14,719 nt of DNA from Candidatus Pacearchaeota archaeon (GCA_002690445.1 NZER01000298.1:1-14719), one strand, 5' to 3'; counted from the first letter of the stretch, positions 7,716 through 13,663 are shown. Notes: generated by a model from the sequence alone, not told the origin. Numbers and translations: made by a program.

Positions 7716-7789
7716 CTCATCACCGAGTACATTGCGACGATGTACAAGATCCAGAACAACCAAGCGAATACTCTCTGATCGTGACTCAT
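7712..7789 (-). CDS. 25-aa single-helix membrane microprotein
   Basis: An ATG at 7787-7789 opens a frame of 25 codons to a TGA at 7712-7714. The product is MSHDQRVFAWLFWILYIV followed by AMYSVMR: a short polar head, then a hydrophobic segment (residues 8-23) long enough to span a membrane, ending in Arg. GAGG lies 5 bases upstream of the ATG. The start overlaps the previous gene's stop as ATGA, and the stop overlaps the next gene's start as ATGA, so a reading frame here closes the only hole in an otherwise unbroken coupled chain. A role in lysis timing, membrane signalling or superinfection exclusion is conceivable, but no family is recognised. Confidence 0.6.
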   Translation of the reverse strand: MSHDQRVFAWLFWILYIVAMYSVMR

Positions 7790-8010
7790 AATTTCCTCTC
7801 GTCACACGAGACACACGCCGTGTCCCACAGGACTACAAGCTTACCGGAACCATCCTTCAGTTCGCATCTATGTTTGCCACGGTGTTCAGGCTCCTCTGTG
7901 CAGAACACTTGCCGACCGTCGCTGCTGGTGGACTCAACACCACAGACCCGCTTTGAATCATCAGGAGGGGTGATGCCGAGTTCTTCATAGAAGTCGCTAC
8001 GTTTGCTCAC
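7786..8010 (-). CDS. Small Cys/His-rich protein downstream of terminase
   Basis: The product is 74 aa if started at the GTG at 8010, which overlaps the TerL stop as GTGA and has GGGAG 9 bases upstream. A longer frame to another GTG at 8049 would overlap TerL by 43 bases. The N-terminus SKRSDFYEELGI is a helical patch. Then come C23, C37, H43, H47, C49, C66 and C69, including a C-x5-H-x3-H-x-C cluster and a terminal CVSC pair. This arrangement suggests a small zinc-binding fold, which would be unusual for pure structural proteins and more usual for nucleic-acid or protein-binding adaptors. Function is unknown. The location between terminase and portal makes a packaging accessory possible. Confidence 0.7.
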   Translation of the reverse strand: MSKRSDFYEELGITPPDDSKRVCGVESTSSDGRQVFCTEEPEHRGKHRCELKDGSGKLVVLWDTACVSCDERKL

Positions 8011-9431
8011 GCTGCTGGTCTCCCGTACTTCTTGGCCAGCCTCCGACACTCAGACGCTGTCATACCACTTGACTGTGTTTGTTTCATTGCCCAGAGCCCC
8101 ATAACGTAGGTGTCGGCGTGGTCAGGGGACCTGTTCATGCGCTTCTTGATGCTCTCCTTGTCCTCGATCAAGACCTTGCCGTTGCGGAACCCATACCGGG
8201 GGATCGTCAACTGTGACTGCAACCTCGGGTACATCCCTGAGCACGAGATCTCGTGAGCAGCGAACATCTTGCTGGCGTTCCACCAAGCCTCGGAGCGTAG
8301 GTTGTGCATGATCGGTTGGTTGTTCCGCTTGGACGCTTCGGTCGGCTTGTTCGAGCTATTGAAGGGGATCACACTGCGTCCTGTATCGATAAGCTGGTCA
8401 ACTACGCCACCGCCTACCCCGATCTCATCTACCACGCACGGGCAGTTCCCGTAAGCACGGGAGAGTTCCGTGATCTCTTTGGACACTGCTGTGGTTGGAC
8501 TCTTGCCCCACACGGTCTTGTGTACGATGTTGGTGCCCTCCATCACGAAGATCACCGTCTCATCGTCACCGAAGCGGGCCACGTCACACACCACCAGATA
8601 CCCGTCATGCACGGGGCTGGTTGTGTAGCAGTCCACGATATACTTGCTGAGGATCAATTGATCGTCACCCTCGAACGCTGTCCAGTCTCCGTCCCTGTAT
8701 GCTCTGAGTAGATCGGGCCTGTGAGCCAGTGCCTTCTCGAGCACTTGGACGTACTCTTCGCCAGTCCACTTGTTATCACCCGGCAGAGCCCGCACGAAAC
8801 GCTGGTGAGGGTTGCTCTGGTCGACGAACTCCTCCTTGAGCCAGCACTGGGCTGGGTTGGCTGTGTATAGTGCCTTACCGGGCACCTTCTGGCCGTTTAT
8901 CACCAGCCTGAGTGTTGCTCTCAACAGGGCTACATCATCCAAGCTGATCTCCTCGGCCTGATCGAGGAAGATCCGGGCGTACTCAGCAGAGTTGAACTTG
9001 TTGATCACGTCAGATCTATCGAACCCGCCGAAGTCCACCTTGACCTTGCCGTCGATGATGATCTCTTTGTTGTGCTCTCTCAAGACATAACAGTCGTGTG
9101 GTATAAAACGCTTCCATGTCTCCAGAGTTGTGTTTGTGAAGTCGATTGACTGCTTGCGACCCATGAACCCCACGGGGATTGGGAACTTGCGGGGCCCGAT
9201 GTTGTATCTATCAATGAGGTGACAGCACTCGAGGTACATCCAGATACACCCGAACACTGATTTCCCGCCACCTTTGGCCCCTCCGTACATCAACTCGTGG
9301 ATGTCAGCCTCACGGAGCAGCCAGTAAGCCTCAGTCTGCTTCTCGCTGAGCTCCATCTCCCACGAACTGCTCCCGTGGTCCTGCGAGGATGAGGGTGGGT
9401 CCATAGTTTTTGATTGTGTTGCCGTTGTCAC
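8007..9431 (-). CDS. terL: Terminase large subunit (packaging ATPase and nuclease)
   Basis: The product is 474 aa with a complete two-domain terminase. The ATPase part has Walker A GGAKGGGKS (residues 50-58), Walker B RIFLDQAEE (153-161, D157 and catalytic E160) and a TAN coupling motif (190-192). The RNase H-like nuclease part has the first acid in VVCDVARFGDDET (D283), the second in CVVDEIGVGGG (D335) and the third in DHAD (D440). I start at the GTG at 9431, which has GAGG 6 bases upstream. An ATG at 9356 with a weaker site would remove a Ser-rich 25-aa leader and reduce the overlap with terS from 101 to 26 bases. The enzyme pumps DNA through the portal into the prohead and cuts the concatemer. 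Confidence 0.95.
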   Translation of the reverse strand: MTTATQSKTMDPPSSSQDHGSSSWEMELSEKQTEAYWLLREADIHELMYGGAKGGGKSVFGCIWMYLECCHLIDRYNIGPRKFPIPVGFMGRKQSIDFTNTTLETWKRFIPHDCYVLREHNKEIIIDGKVKVDFGGFDRSDVINKFNSAEYARIFLDQAEEISLDDVALLRATLRLVINGQKVPGKALYTANPAQCWLKEEFVDQSNPHQRFVRALPGDNKWTGEEYVQVLEKALAHRPDLLRAYRDGDWTAFEGDDQLILSKYIVDCYTTSPVHDGYLVVCDVARFGDDETVIFVMEGTNIVHKTVWGKSPTTAVSKEITELSRAYGNCPCVVDEIGVGGGVVDQLIDTGRSVIPFNSSNKPTEASKRNNQPIMHNLRSEAWWNASKMFAAHEISCSGMYPRLQSQLTIPRYGFRNGKVLIEDKESIKKRMNRSPDHADTYVMGLWAMKQTQSSGMTASECRRLAKKYGRPAA

Positions 9432-9771
9432 TTCGGTCCTCGTTGTACAATCCCAAATGTTTGCAGAGCTTATCTAACGCTGCCAGTTTATCCGATGCCG
9501 TGATCGTCTGGACGTTGGCCAGAGCTATATCTCTAATCTCCTCCAGCACTTGTGTCTTCGTGATCACCGCCTCATCGAGCACTTTAGCCTTGAATTTCTC
9601 CAGTCTCTTGACTACTTCAACATTCTTCAACAGACGCCCACCTTGCGAGTAGGCGGTCCTTTTTGAGTACCCAACAGTGATCGCAGACTGCGTTGCATTG
9701 CCTGTAATCAGGTAATCAGCACAAAATGCTGCTTGCCTCGGCGTCAATTTCCTTTTGACTTTGGCCTTCAT
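9331..9771 (-). CDS. terS: Terminase small subunit (Terminase_2-like)
   Basis: The product is 146 aa, beginning MKAKVKRKLTPRQAAFCADY. The N-terminal helix-turn-helix region (residues 8-55: LTPRQAAFCADYL, NATQSAITVGYS, KRTAYSQGGRLL, NVEV) is the hallmark of the Terminase_2 family, which recognises the packaging site. A central helical stretch (VVKRLEKFKAKVLDEA and following) would form the oligomer core. The C-terminal tail (GPTLILAGPREQF) is the likely TerL contact. TAGGAG 6 bases before the ATG gives a clear start. It lies directly upstream of terL, with overlap. Confidence 0.9.
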   Translation of the reverse strand: MKAKVKRKLTPRQAAFCADYLITGNATQSAITVGYSKRTAYSQGGRLLKNVEVVKRLEKFKAKVLDEAVITKTQVLEEIRDIALANVQTITASDKLAALDKLCKHLGLYNEDRSDNGNTIKNYGPTLILAGPREQFVGDGAQREAD

Positions 9772-9789
9772 AATTTACTCCTATAAGCA

Positions 9790-9848
9790 GGGGAGACCCG
9801 ATGCGGTATAATCAAGGGTAAGGGCATATTGCTCTTCGGGTCTCTCCC
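9790..9848. repeat. Long-loop inverted repeat between lipoprotein and terS genes
   Basis: GGGAGACCCG at 9791-9800 is complementary to CGGGTCTCTCCC at 9837-9848, except for two extra bases in the second arm. About 36 bases separate the arms. It lies across most of the 76-base gap upstream of terS. It might be a cis element (RNA structure or terminase/packaging recognition near terS). No T-tract follows, so it is not a simple terminator. Confidence 0.45.
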
Positions 9849-10042
9849 TACTGCACTTTTGCCTCCATGACATGGGAGACGTATTCCTTGGACAAAAAGA
9901 AACCGTCCTTGGGTGCTGTGATTGACTCACCCTTGGGGACGGCAATAATATCAACTGTTTCGATGGGGTGGAGGTGTACGGACGGGCTAAAGCAACCGCT
10001 CAGGGCTAGGGCAAATATCACACCTGTAAGATATAGTCTCAC
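9848..10042 (-). CDS. Small phage lipoprotein, lysis-cassette candidate
   Basis: The product is 64 aa, starting at a GTG that overlaps the stop of the upstream gene as GTGA, with GGAGG 5 bases before it. Residues 1-17 (MRLYLTGVIFALALSGC) form a lipoprotein signal peptide with lipobox LSGC, so Cys17 would be the lipidated first residue of a 48-aa mature protein. The mature part contains AVPKGESITAPKDGFFLSKEY, a pattern I recall from small phage lipoproteins of unknown role. Its place after two small membrane proteins suggests an outer-membrane spanin-like or superinfection-immunity lipoprotein. It is not proline-rich like lambda Rz1, so the spanin role is only a candidate. Confidence 0.75.
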   Translation of the reverse strand: MRLYLTGVIFALALSGCFSPSVHLHPIETVDIIAVPKGESITAPKDGFFLSKEYVSHVMEAKVQ

Positions 10043-10227
10043 TTTTTCCTCCGTGCGATCTTATCGAACGCCGAGGTGACACCAGAGGGATCTAGGTCAT
10101 CGGCTGCTTGGGCTCCATCCTTGACTGCTTTACGCCGGGCCTTGGCTTTAGGGCTAATCCATTGCTTCCAGATCACCAGCAGGAGTCCGAAGACTGCTGC
10201 TACGGCTCCGGCTATCTCAGATACCAT
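10039..10227 (-). CDS. Single-pass membrane protein with basic tail
   Basis: The product is 62 aa, starting at the ATG at 10227, which overlaps the end of the preceding gene by 11 bases. The longer frame to 10281 would overlap it further and lacks a better ribosome site. Residues 5-22 (IAGAVAAVFGLLLVIWKQ) form one membrane helix. It is followed by a strongly basic patch (KAKARRKAVKDG) and a soluble tail ending in KIARRKK. This could be an inner-membrane lysis partner or a holin-associated protein, but no family is assigned. Confidence 0.7.
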   Translation of the reverse strand: MVSEIAGAVAAVFGLLLVIWKQWISPKAKARRKAVKDGAQAADDLDPSGVTSAFDKIARRKK

Positions 10228-10429
10228 CGTTCTTGAGCTTATTGCGGTTGACGGCATAGCCAAGGGCACCGAGGATCGCAATCACTCCACCGATGATCCG
10301 GGGAATGGGGCCCTCTCCGACCTCTGTGATGGCACCGGAGGCCAGCAGGAGGCCAACGATCTCAGCGATGGAGATCAACCAGAACTCGGTCGTTTTGTAG
10401 CCGGGTTTTACTGCGGGATCTGTGGGCAT
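10217..10429 (-). CDS. Two-helix holin-like membrane protein
   Basis: The product is 70 aa, beginning MPTDPAVKPGYKTTEFW, with AAGGAG 6 bases before the ATG. Two membrane helices are evident: residues about 16-34 (FWLISIAEIVGLLLASGAI) and about 43-60 (IPRIIGGVIAILGALGYAV). A short Gly/Glu loop lies between them and a charged C-terminus (NRNKLKND) follows. Size, two helices and position at the head of a late operon with a second membrane protein and a lipoprotein fit a class II-like holin. No endolysin gene is present in the window, so the lysis role is inferred. It is the first gene of the leftward arm. Confidence 0.65.
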   Translation of the reverse strand: MPTDPAVKPGYKTTEFWLISIAEIVGLLLASGAITEVGEGPIPRIIGGVIAILGALGYAVNRNKLKNDGI

Positions 10430-10563
10430 GACAAGCTCCTTACGAGGTTTTCGGAGAAACTTTCTATCTCATCCATAGCAAGTAAACCTAGGAGAAACAA
10501 AGACTTCAGTACCAGATTTGGGGATTTATTTCGGGTGCTTGAAAATTTATTTTATTTTTCTGC
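10430..10563. promoter_or_regulatory. Divergent intergenic control region
   Basis: This stretch separates the leftward and rightward arms. The half near the leftward gene encodes its leader and ribosome site. The half near 10518-10560 is very A/T-rich, which could serve as an UP-type element for the rightward promoter at 10564. I found no convincing consensus promoter for the leftward arm. A TTGTCA/TAAATT pair on the minus strand has poor spacing, so a phage-specific or activated late promoter is possible. Confidence 0.45.
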
Positions 10564-10593
10564 TTGACAAATAACACCCTATTGTGTTATGAT
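10564..10593 (+). promoter_or_regulatory. Sigma70-type promoter of the rightward arm
   Basis: TTGACA at 10564-10569 is a perfect -35 box, and TATGAT at 10588-10593 is a five-of-six -10 box. They are separated by 18 bases and preceded by an A/T-rich tract. Transcription would start near 10600, about 37 bases before the first rightward gene. Confidence 0.75.
10571..10590. promoter_or_regulatory. Putative operator palindrome inside the promoter
   Basis: ATAACAC at 10571-10577 and GTGTTAT at 10584-10590 form a perfect 7-bp inverted repeat with a 6-base centre. It starts two bases after the -35 box and runs three bases into the -10 box. A dimeric repressor bound here would block RNA polymerase. 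The XRE-type regulator encoded at 14418 is one candidate, as is an unseen repressor elsewhere. Confidence 0.6.
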
Positions 10594-10636
10594 CCCCCTT
10601 AGTGAAGTTGATAACTCATTTATGAAAGGATTTGAA

Positions 10637-10831
10637 ATGAACCGAGAAGAACACAACAGAGCGGATGACGCAATCAGCAAGCTGGTGAAGCAGCTAATGG
10701 TGCTGCACACCAAAGGGGCTGGCTCCGACCCCGCAGACTTTGCTGCTGAGCTCAAGGACATAGTGCTCGACGCTATCAACAAGACCATTGACGCTCGAAC
10801 TGAGCACCACACGATCAGCACGATTCGATAA
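10637..10831 (+). CDS. First rightward-arm gene, 64-aa hypothetical protein
   Basis: The product begins MNREEHNRADDAISKLVKQL. I selected the ATG at 10637 since GAAAGGATTT ends four bases before it, the same leader arrangement as several later genes. Upstream ATGs in frame lack such a site. The protein is charged and mostly helical (ADDAISKLVKQLMVLH, FAAELKDIVLDAINKTID). It has no Cys and no membrane segment. As the first gene behind a strong, probably repressible promoter it could be an early host-takeover protein, but that is inference only. Confidence 0.7.
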   Translation: MNREEHNRADDAISKLVKQLMVLHTKGAGSDPADFAAELKDIVLDAINKTIDARTEHHTISTIR

Positions 10832-10853
10832 CCTCTTACCGAAAGGATTTGAA

Positions 10854-11300
10854 ATGGAACGAAAGCAGAAAACATTTGTCCTGAGAAACGGGACCCACGT
10901 CAAGGCAGTTGCCTCGAGACCCGCATGGGCTTGGCACCGCCAGAACTGGAGCATCACTGTTGAGATCGGGACCAAGCAATCCTGTTTTGATGGACGCCGA
11001 CTGGTGTGGGCCCTCCACGCTCCGATCTACCACAATGACGCAATGTCAGGGCGAGGGGCTATTGCCTCAGCAGTCAGCCAGCTTATCAGCGAAGGGCCTG
11101 ACAAGGTCCTCAATCAACTATCCACCTCACACGACCCTACACCCTACGACCTAGCTGTGCTGGTGAATGACTTGTCCACACAGAACTCAAACTACAGGAA
11201 CGCAGGTGGTGCCGGGAAGGTTTGCCCGAGTTGTAACGACAATTACGGCAAGGCCCCGGACGGGCTGTGCGACCCCTGTGCGGGACGAACGAATCACTAA
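10854..11300 (+). CDS. Hypothetical protein with C-terminal zinc ribbon
   Basis: The product is 148 aa, beginning MERKQKTFVLRNGTHVK. The ATG follows GAAAGGATTT by three bases, the same leader as the previous gene. The N-terminal ~60 residues are Trp-rich and basic (PAWAWHRQNWSITVEIG, then RRLVWALHAP). The middle is helical. The C-terminus holds four cysteines as CPSC (C124, C127) and CDPC (C139, C142), separated by 11 residues: a compact treble-clef or zinc-ribbon-like knot. Such proteins usually bind nucleic acid or protein partners. No family recognised. Confidence 0.75.
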   Translation: MERKQKTFVLRNGTHVKAVASRPAWAWHRQNWSITVEIGTKQSCFDGRRLVWALHAPIYHNDAMSGRGAIASAVSQLISEGPDKVLNQLSTSHDPTPYDLAVLVNDLSTQNSNYRNAGGAGKVCPSCNDNYGKAPDGLCDPCAGRTNH

Positions 11301-11323
11301 CCCTCTTTTTGAAAGGATTTCAG

Positions 11324-11746
11324 ATGACTACAGCAACGAAACAAGTAACCAAGTTTGACCGGGCAACGGTCAGGGAACTCGACAGGCAGATCGAGGCTGC
11401 TCTTCAAGGTGTAGCCAAGGACTTCGGAGTCTCGATCTCGACCAAGAACTCACGGTTCAGTCCCGACACCATCAGCATGAAGCTGGAGATTGCCAGAATT
11501 GGCGAGAATGGCGAAATCCATAGCCAAGCTGCTCAGGACTTCAAGTGGCACGCCGACAACTTCGGCCTCGACCCAAAGGACCTCGGCAGGACCTTCTGTG
11601 CTGCTGGCCGGGTTTACAAGATTACTGGACTGAGACCCCGAGCCAAGAAGTATCCAGTGCTTTGCACAAGGGCTGGCACGAGCAGGCCCGTGGCAGTGAG
11701 TGCCATGGTCGCTCGGATTGGACTAGGCAAGACTGCTAACATCTAA
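11324..11746 (+). CDS. Phage hypothetical protein of a widespread-looking family
   Basis: The product is 140 aa, beginning MTTATKQVTKFDRATVRELD, with GAAAGGATTT three bases before the ATG. The frame extends further upstream, but the extension overlaps the preceding gene and lacks a ribosome site. The sequence pattern FDRATVRELDRQIEAALQGV, then FGVSISTKNSRFSPDT, a FGLDPKDLGRTF segment and RAKKYPVLC resembles a phage protein family I recall seeing often without known function (memory, not searched). The fold appears to be helix then beta. No catalytic motif is evident. Confidence 0.75.
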   Translation: MTTATKQVTKFDRATVRELDRQIEAALQGVAKDFGVSISTKNSRFSPDTISMKLEIARIGENGEIHSQAAQDFKWHADNFGLDPKDLGRTFCAAGRVYKITGLRPRAKKYPVLCTRAGTSRPVAVSAMVARIGLGKTANI

Positions 11747-11759
11747 GGCCCAAAGGGCC
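11747..11759 (+). other. Intergenic stem-loop
   Basis: GGCCC and GGGCC pair as a 5-bp stem around an AAA loop, starting at the base after the stop codon of the 140-aa gene. The next gene's GAAAGGA ribosome site follows within two bases. No T-tract follows. Confidence 0.5.
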
Positions 11760-11776
11760 GGAAAGGACGGTGATTT

Positions 11777-11962
11777 ATGAACATAGACCAAACAATTCAA
11801 CTTATAAGAGGCCGAACAGTGAAGATTCATGGGCTGCTGGAGGTGGCTGCAAAGAATCGACAGTATGGATTGCCCGAAGCAGCCGTGTGGCGACTGGTTC
11901 AAGATGCTGCCAAGGACATCGCCAAGTACGCTGGAGAAGAAGAAGAAGCTGACAATGCGTAG
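11777..11962 (+). CDS. 61-aa hypothetical protein
   Basis: The product begins MNIDQTIQLIRGRTVKIHGL and is helical throughout (LLEVAAKNRQYGLPEAAVWR, LVQDAAKDIAKYAGEEEEAD). Its tail is strongly acidic. GAAAGGA lies 9 bases before the ATG. An overlapping frame starting at 11770 is its shadow and has no ribosome site. Function unknown. Confidence 0.65.
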   Translation: MNIDQTIQLIRGRTVKIHGLLEVAAKNRQYGLPEAAVWRLVQDAAKDIAKYAGEEEEADNA

Positions 11963-11968
11963 GCCGAA

Positions 11969-12005
11969 ACCCGCCGAGAGGCGGGTCTGCTGGTAGTATC
12001 CAGCA
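11969..12005 (+). other. Two tandem stem-loops before the DUF932 gene
   Basis: ACCCGCC (11969-11975) and GGCGGGT (11980-11986) form a perfect 7-bp stem closed by a GAGA loop, a GNRA-type tetraloop. One base later TGCTGG (11988-11993) and CCAGCA (12000-12005) form a perfect 6-bp stem with a 6-base loop. There is no T-run after either. Together they fill the gap between the 61-aa gene and the DUF932 gene. Confidence 0.65.
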
Positions 12006-12027
12006 CTGATGAGGCCAGAGGTTCTCA

Positions 12028-13014
12028 ATGGAGACTATTATGTCAGCGGAACTAGACTATTCAAACGGACGAGTAAACTTGGCGTACACGGGGCAGGTCC
12101 CGTGGCACGGCGAGGGTCAGACAATCGACAGGGACCGTCCCTTAGATGACTGGCTGGTTGTAGGTGGCTTGAGCCACACGGTTGAGAAGTCGATGGTTCG
12201 GTACAACACCGAGGGTGAGACCCTCGCTTACGAGGACCGGGTTGTACTCTACCGCTCCGACACCAAGAAACCCTTGAGTGTTGTGAGCCCCGGCTACAAT
12301 GTTGTCCAGCCCCGAGAAGTGGTGGAGTTCTACCGGGAACTGGTTGAGGCTACCGGGCTCTATCACATGGACGTTGTCGGCTCTCTGCAAGGTGGCAAGA
12401 AGGTTTGGGCCCTCGCCAAATCGAGCCGGAAGTTCCAAGTTGCCAGTGGAGACGAGATCGAGGACTACCTGCTGCTGACCACCAGCTACGACAAGAGTCT
12501 TTGCACGATTGCCAAGGCGGTTGCTACTCGGGTGGTCTGCAACAACACCATCGAGATGGCCATTGGTGAGAAGACCAAGGCCGAGATCAAGGTTCCTCAC
12601 TCCCGCAAATGGGACGCTGAGGCGGTCAAGAAGGAAATGCTCTTCGGTGAGCACTGGACCAAGTTCGGTGAAGCTGCTCGTCGGCTGGCTGGTGTTCCGA
12701 TCAAGGCCAAGGAGGCCAAGGAATACTTCCACAACGTGCTCTACACTCCGGCGTACCAGCAGAGTGACCAATACTCCAAGGACGCAGCGAAGAGGCGTGT
12801 TGACGGGCTGGTGGCTTGCTACAACCAAGGACCGGGCCACAATCTGACCTCTTCCCGAGGGACCCTTTGGGGTGCGGCCAACGCCGTGACCTTCTACGCC
12901 GACCACGCCATCCGGGCCCGAGGTACCAGCAACCGCTTGAACTCGGCTTGGTTTGGCTCCGGCAACCGACTGAAAAACAGAGCGATGACTGAAGCTCTGG
13001 CGATAGCATCCTAG
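12028..13014 (+). CDS. DUF932 / TIGR03299-like phage-plasmid protein
   Basis: The product is 328 aa from the ATG at 12028, which has AGAGG 6 bases upstream. A second ATG at 12040, with GGAG 6 bases upstream, would give 324 aa and a more usual N-terminus (MSAEL). Matching features are WHGEG at residues 26-30, VVSPGYNVVQPREV, and VWALAKSS. VATRVVCNNTIEMA follows, then a helical linker, and the C-terminal AHHAIRARGTSN-like region before WFGSGNRLKNRAMTEAL (here DHAIRARG). Proteins of this family occur on phages and plasmids, and their biochemical role is not established. It is the largest gene in the rightward arm. Confidence 0.88.
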   Translation: METIMSAELDYSNGRVNLAYTGQVPWHGEGQTIDRDRPLDDWLVVGGLSHTVEKSMVRYNTEGETLAYEDRVVLYRSDTKKPLSVVSPGYNVVQPREVVEFYRELVEATGLYHMDVVGSLQGGKKVWALAKSSRKFQVASGDEIEDYLLLTTSYDKSLCTIAKAVATRVVCNNTIEMAIGEKTKAEIKVPHSRKWDAEAVKKEMLFGEHWTKFGEAARRLAGVPIKAKEAKEYFHNVLYTPAYQQSDQYSKDAAKRRVDGLVACYNQGPGHNLTSSRGTLWGAANAVTFYADHAIRARGTSNRLNSAWFGSGNRLKNRAMTEALAIAS

Positions 13015-13031
13015 CTTTCTTCCCTAGGACA

Positions 13032-13066
13032 GGTGGGTCGCCGGATTACGGCCCCGGTGGCCCACC
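13032..13066 (+). other. Strong intergenic stem-loop after the DUF932 gene
   Basis: GGTGGGTCGCCGG at 13032-13044 pairs with CCGGTGGCCCACC at 13054-13066 as a 13-bp stem, including two G-U pairs, around a 9-base loop. It lies between the DUF932 stop and the GAAAGGATTT ribosome site at 13074. No T-tract follows. This is the most stable-looking hairpin in the window. Confidence 0.7.
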
Positions 13067-13086
13067 GCATTATGAAAGGATTTGTT

Positions 13087-13458
13087 ATGAAACGTGATCC
13101 AGTAGGAAAGTATATTTTAGACGGGCACACGCCCGTGCCGGAGCCCGACACTCTCAAGTGGGCCCGTTGGTTTGAGGACAACGGCGCCACACGCCATGTG
13201 GCAGACACACAGATTGCTGGAATCCGAATCTCCACTGTCTTCCTCGCCCTCGACCATAGCTTTAGTGATGGCCCCCCTGAGTTGTTTGAGACTATGATCT
13301 TCGGTGGCAAGCTCAGTGAGCAACAGAGACGATACACCACATGGGGCCAAGCTGCTGCGGGTCACCGGGCGATGTGTCGGCGAGTTGTCCGAAGTATCAC
13401 CGAGAACCTTATGACCGAAAGGAGCAACAATGGAGCCTCTGTTTCCGTGGATGAATAA
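13087..13458 (+). CDS. 123-aa phage hypothetical protein
   Basis: The product begins MKRDPVGKYILDGHTPVPEP. GAAAGGATTT ends four bases before the ATG. The core pattern (YILDGHTPVPEPDTLKWARW, then IAGIRISTVFLALDHSF, PPELFETMIFGG, AAAGHRAMCRRVV) resembles a common phage protein family of unknown function that I recall from many phage genomes, mainly by the LKWARWFE and FETMIFGG stretches. It overlaps the next gene by 29 bases. A conserved role in phage biology is likely, but no mechanism is known. Confidence 0.8.
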   Translation: MKRDPVGKYILDGHTPVPEPDTLKWARWFEDNGATRHVADTQIAGIRISTVFLALDHSFSDGPPELFETMIFGGKLSEQQRRYTTWGQAAAGHRAMCRRVVRSITENLMTERSNNGASVSVDE

Positions 13459-13621
13459 CATGGTCCGGTTGATTTGTTGCCTGTTGATGTTCGGGCTCTC
13501 GTGTCTCGGTGCCAACGCCGATCGCCAGAATAAGATCTGGTGGATCGCTGTCGGAGCTTCTGGGGCCATGGTGCTCAATTGGATTTCGAGTTTGATATTT
13601 TCGACCGAGCTTTATTGGTGA
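13430..13621 (+). CDS. Two-helix membrane protein
   Basis: The product is 63 aa, beginning MEPLFPWMNNMVRL. GAAAGGAG lies 5 bases upstream within the end of the preceding gene. Two membrane segments are visible: residues 11-28 (MVRLICCLLMFGLSCLGA) and 37-58 (WWIAVGASGAMVLNWISSLI), joined by a short charged loop (NADRQNK). It could be a holin-like or superinfection-exclusion protein, yet it lies in the non-structural arm, away from the membrane trio at 9848-10429. Function unknown. Confidence 0.7.
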   Translation: MEPLFPWMNNMVRLICCLLMFGLSCLGANADRQNKIWWIAVGASGAMVLNWISSLIFSTELYW

Positions 13622-13625
13622 ATAT

Positions 13626-13643
13626 CCGGGGAATAGGCCCCGG
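13626..13643 (+). other. Intergenic stem-loop
   Basis: CCGGGG at 13626-13631 and CCCCGG at 13638-13643 form a perfect 6-bp stem with a 6-base loop. It lies between the membrane protein gene and the GAAAGGAG ribosome site at 13650. No T-tract follows. Confidence 0.6.
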
Positions 13644-13663
13644 CTTACTGAAAGGAGTTAGTT

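Noticed and set aside
10518..10560. Possible leftward promoter or replication origin in the A/T-rich tract
   Set aside because: No repeated iterons and no consensus pair with acceptable spacing on the minus strand; best explained as an upstream element of the rightward promoter.
11969..11986. Intrinsic terminator before the DUF932 gene
   Set aside because: The stem is good, but no T-run follows and downstream genes on the same strand continue with short spacing.
12142..12906. A 254-codon open frame on the minus strand opposite the DUF932 gene
   Set aside because: It lies wholly antisense to a recognised family, has no plausible ribosome site or protein motif, and is explained by the G/C-biased third positions of the real gene.
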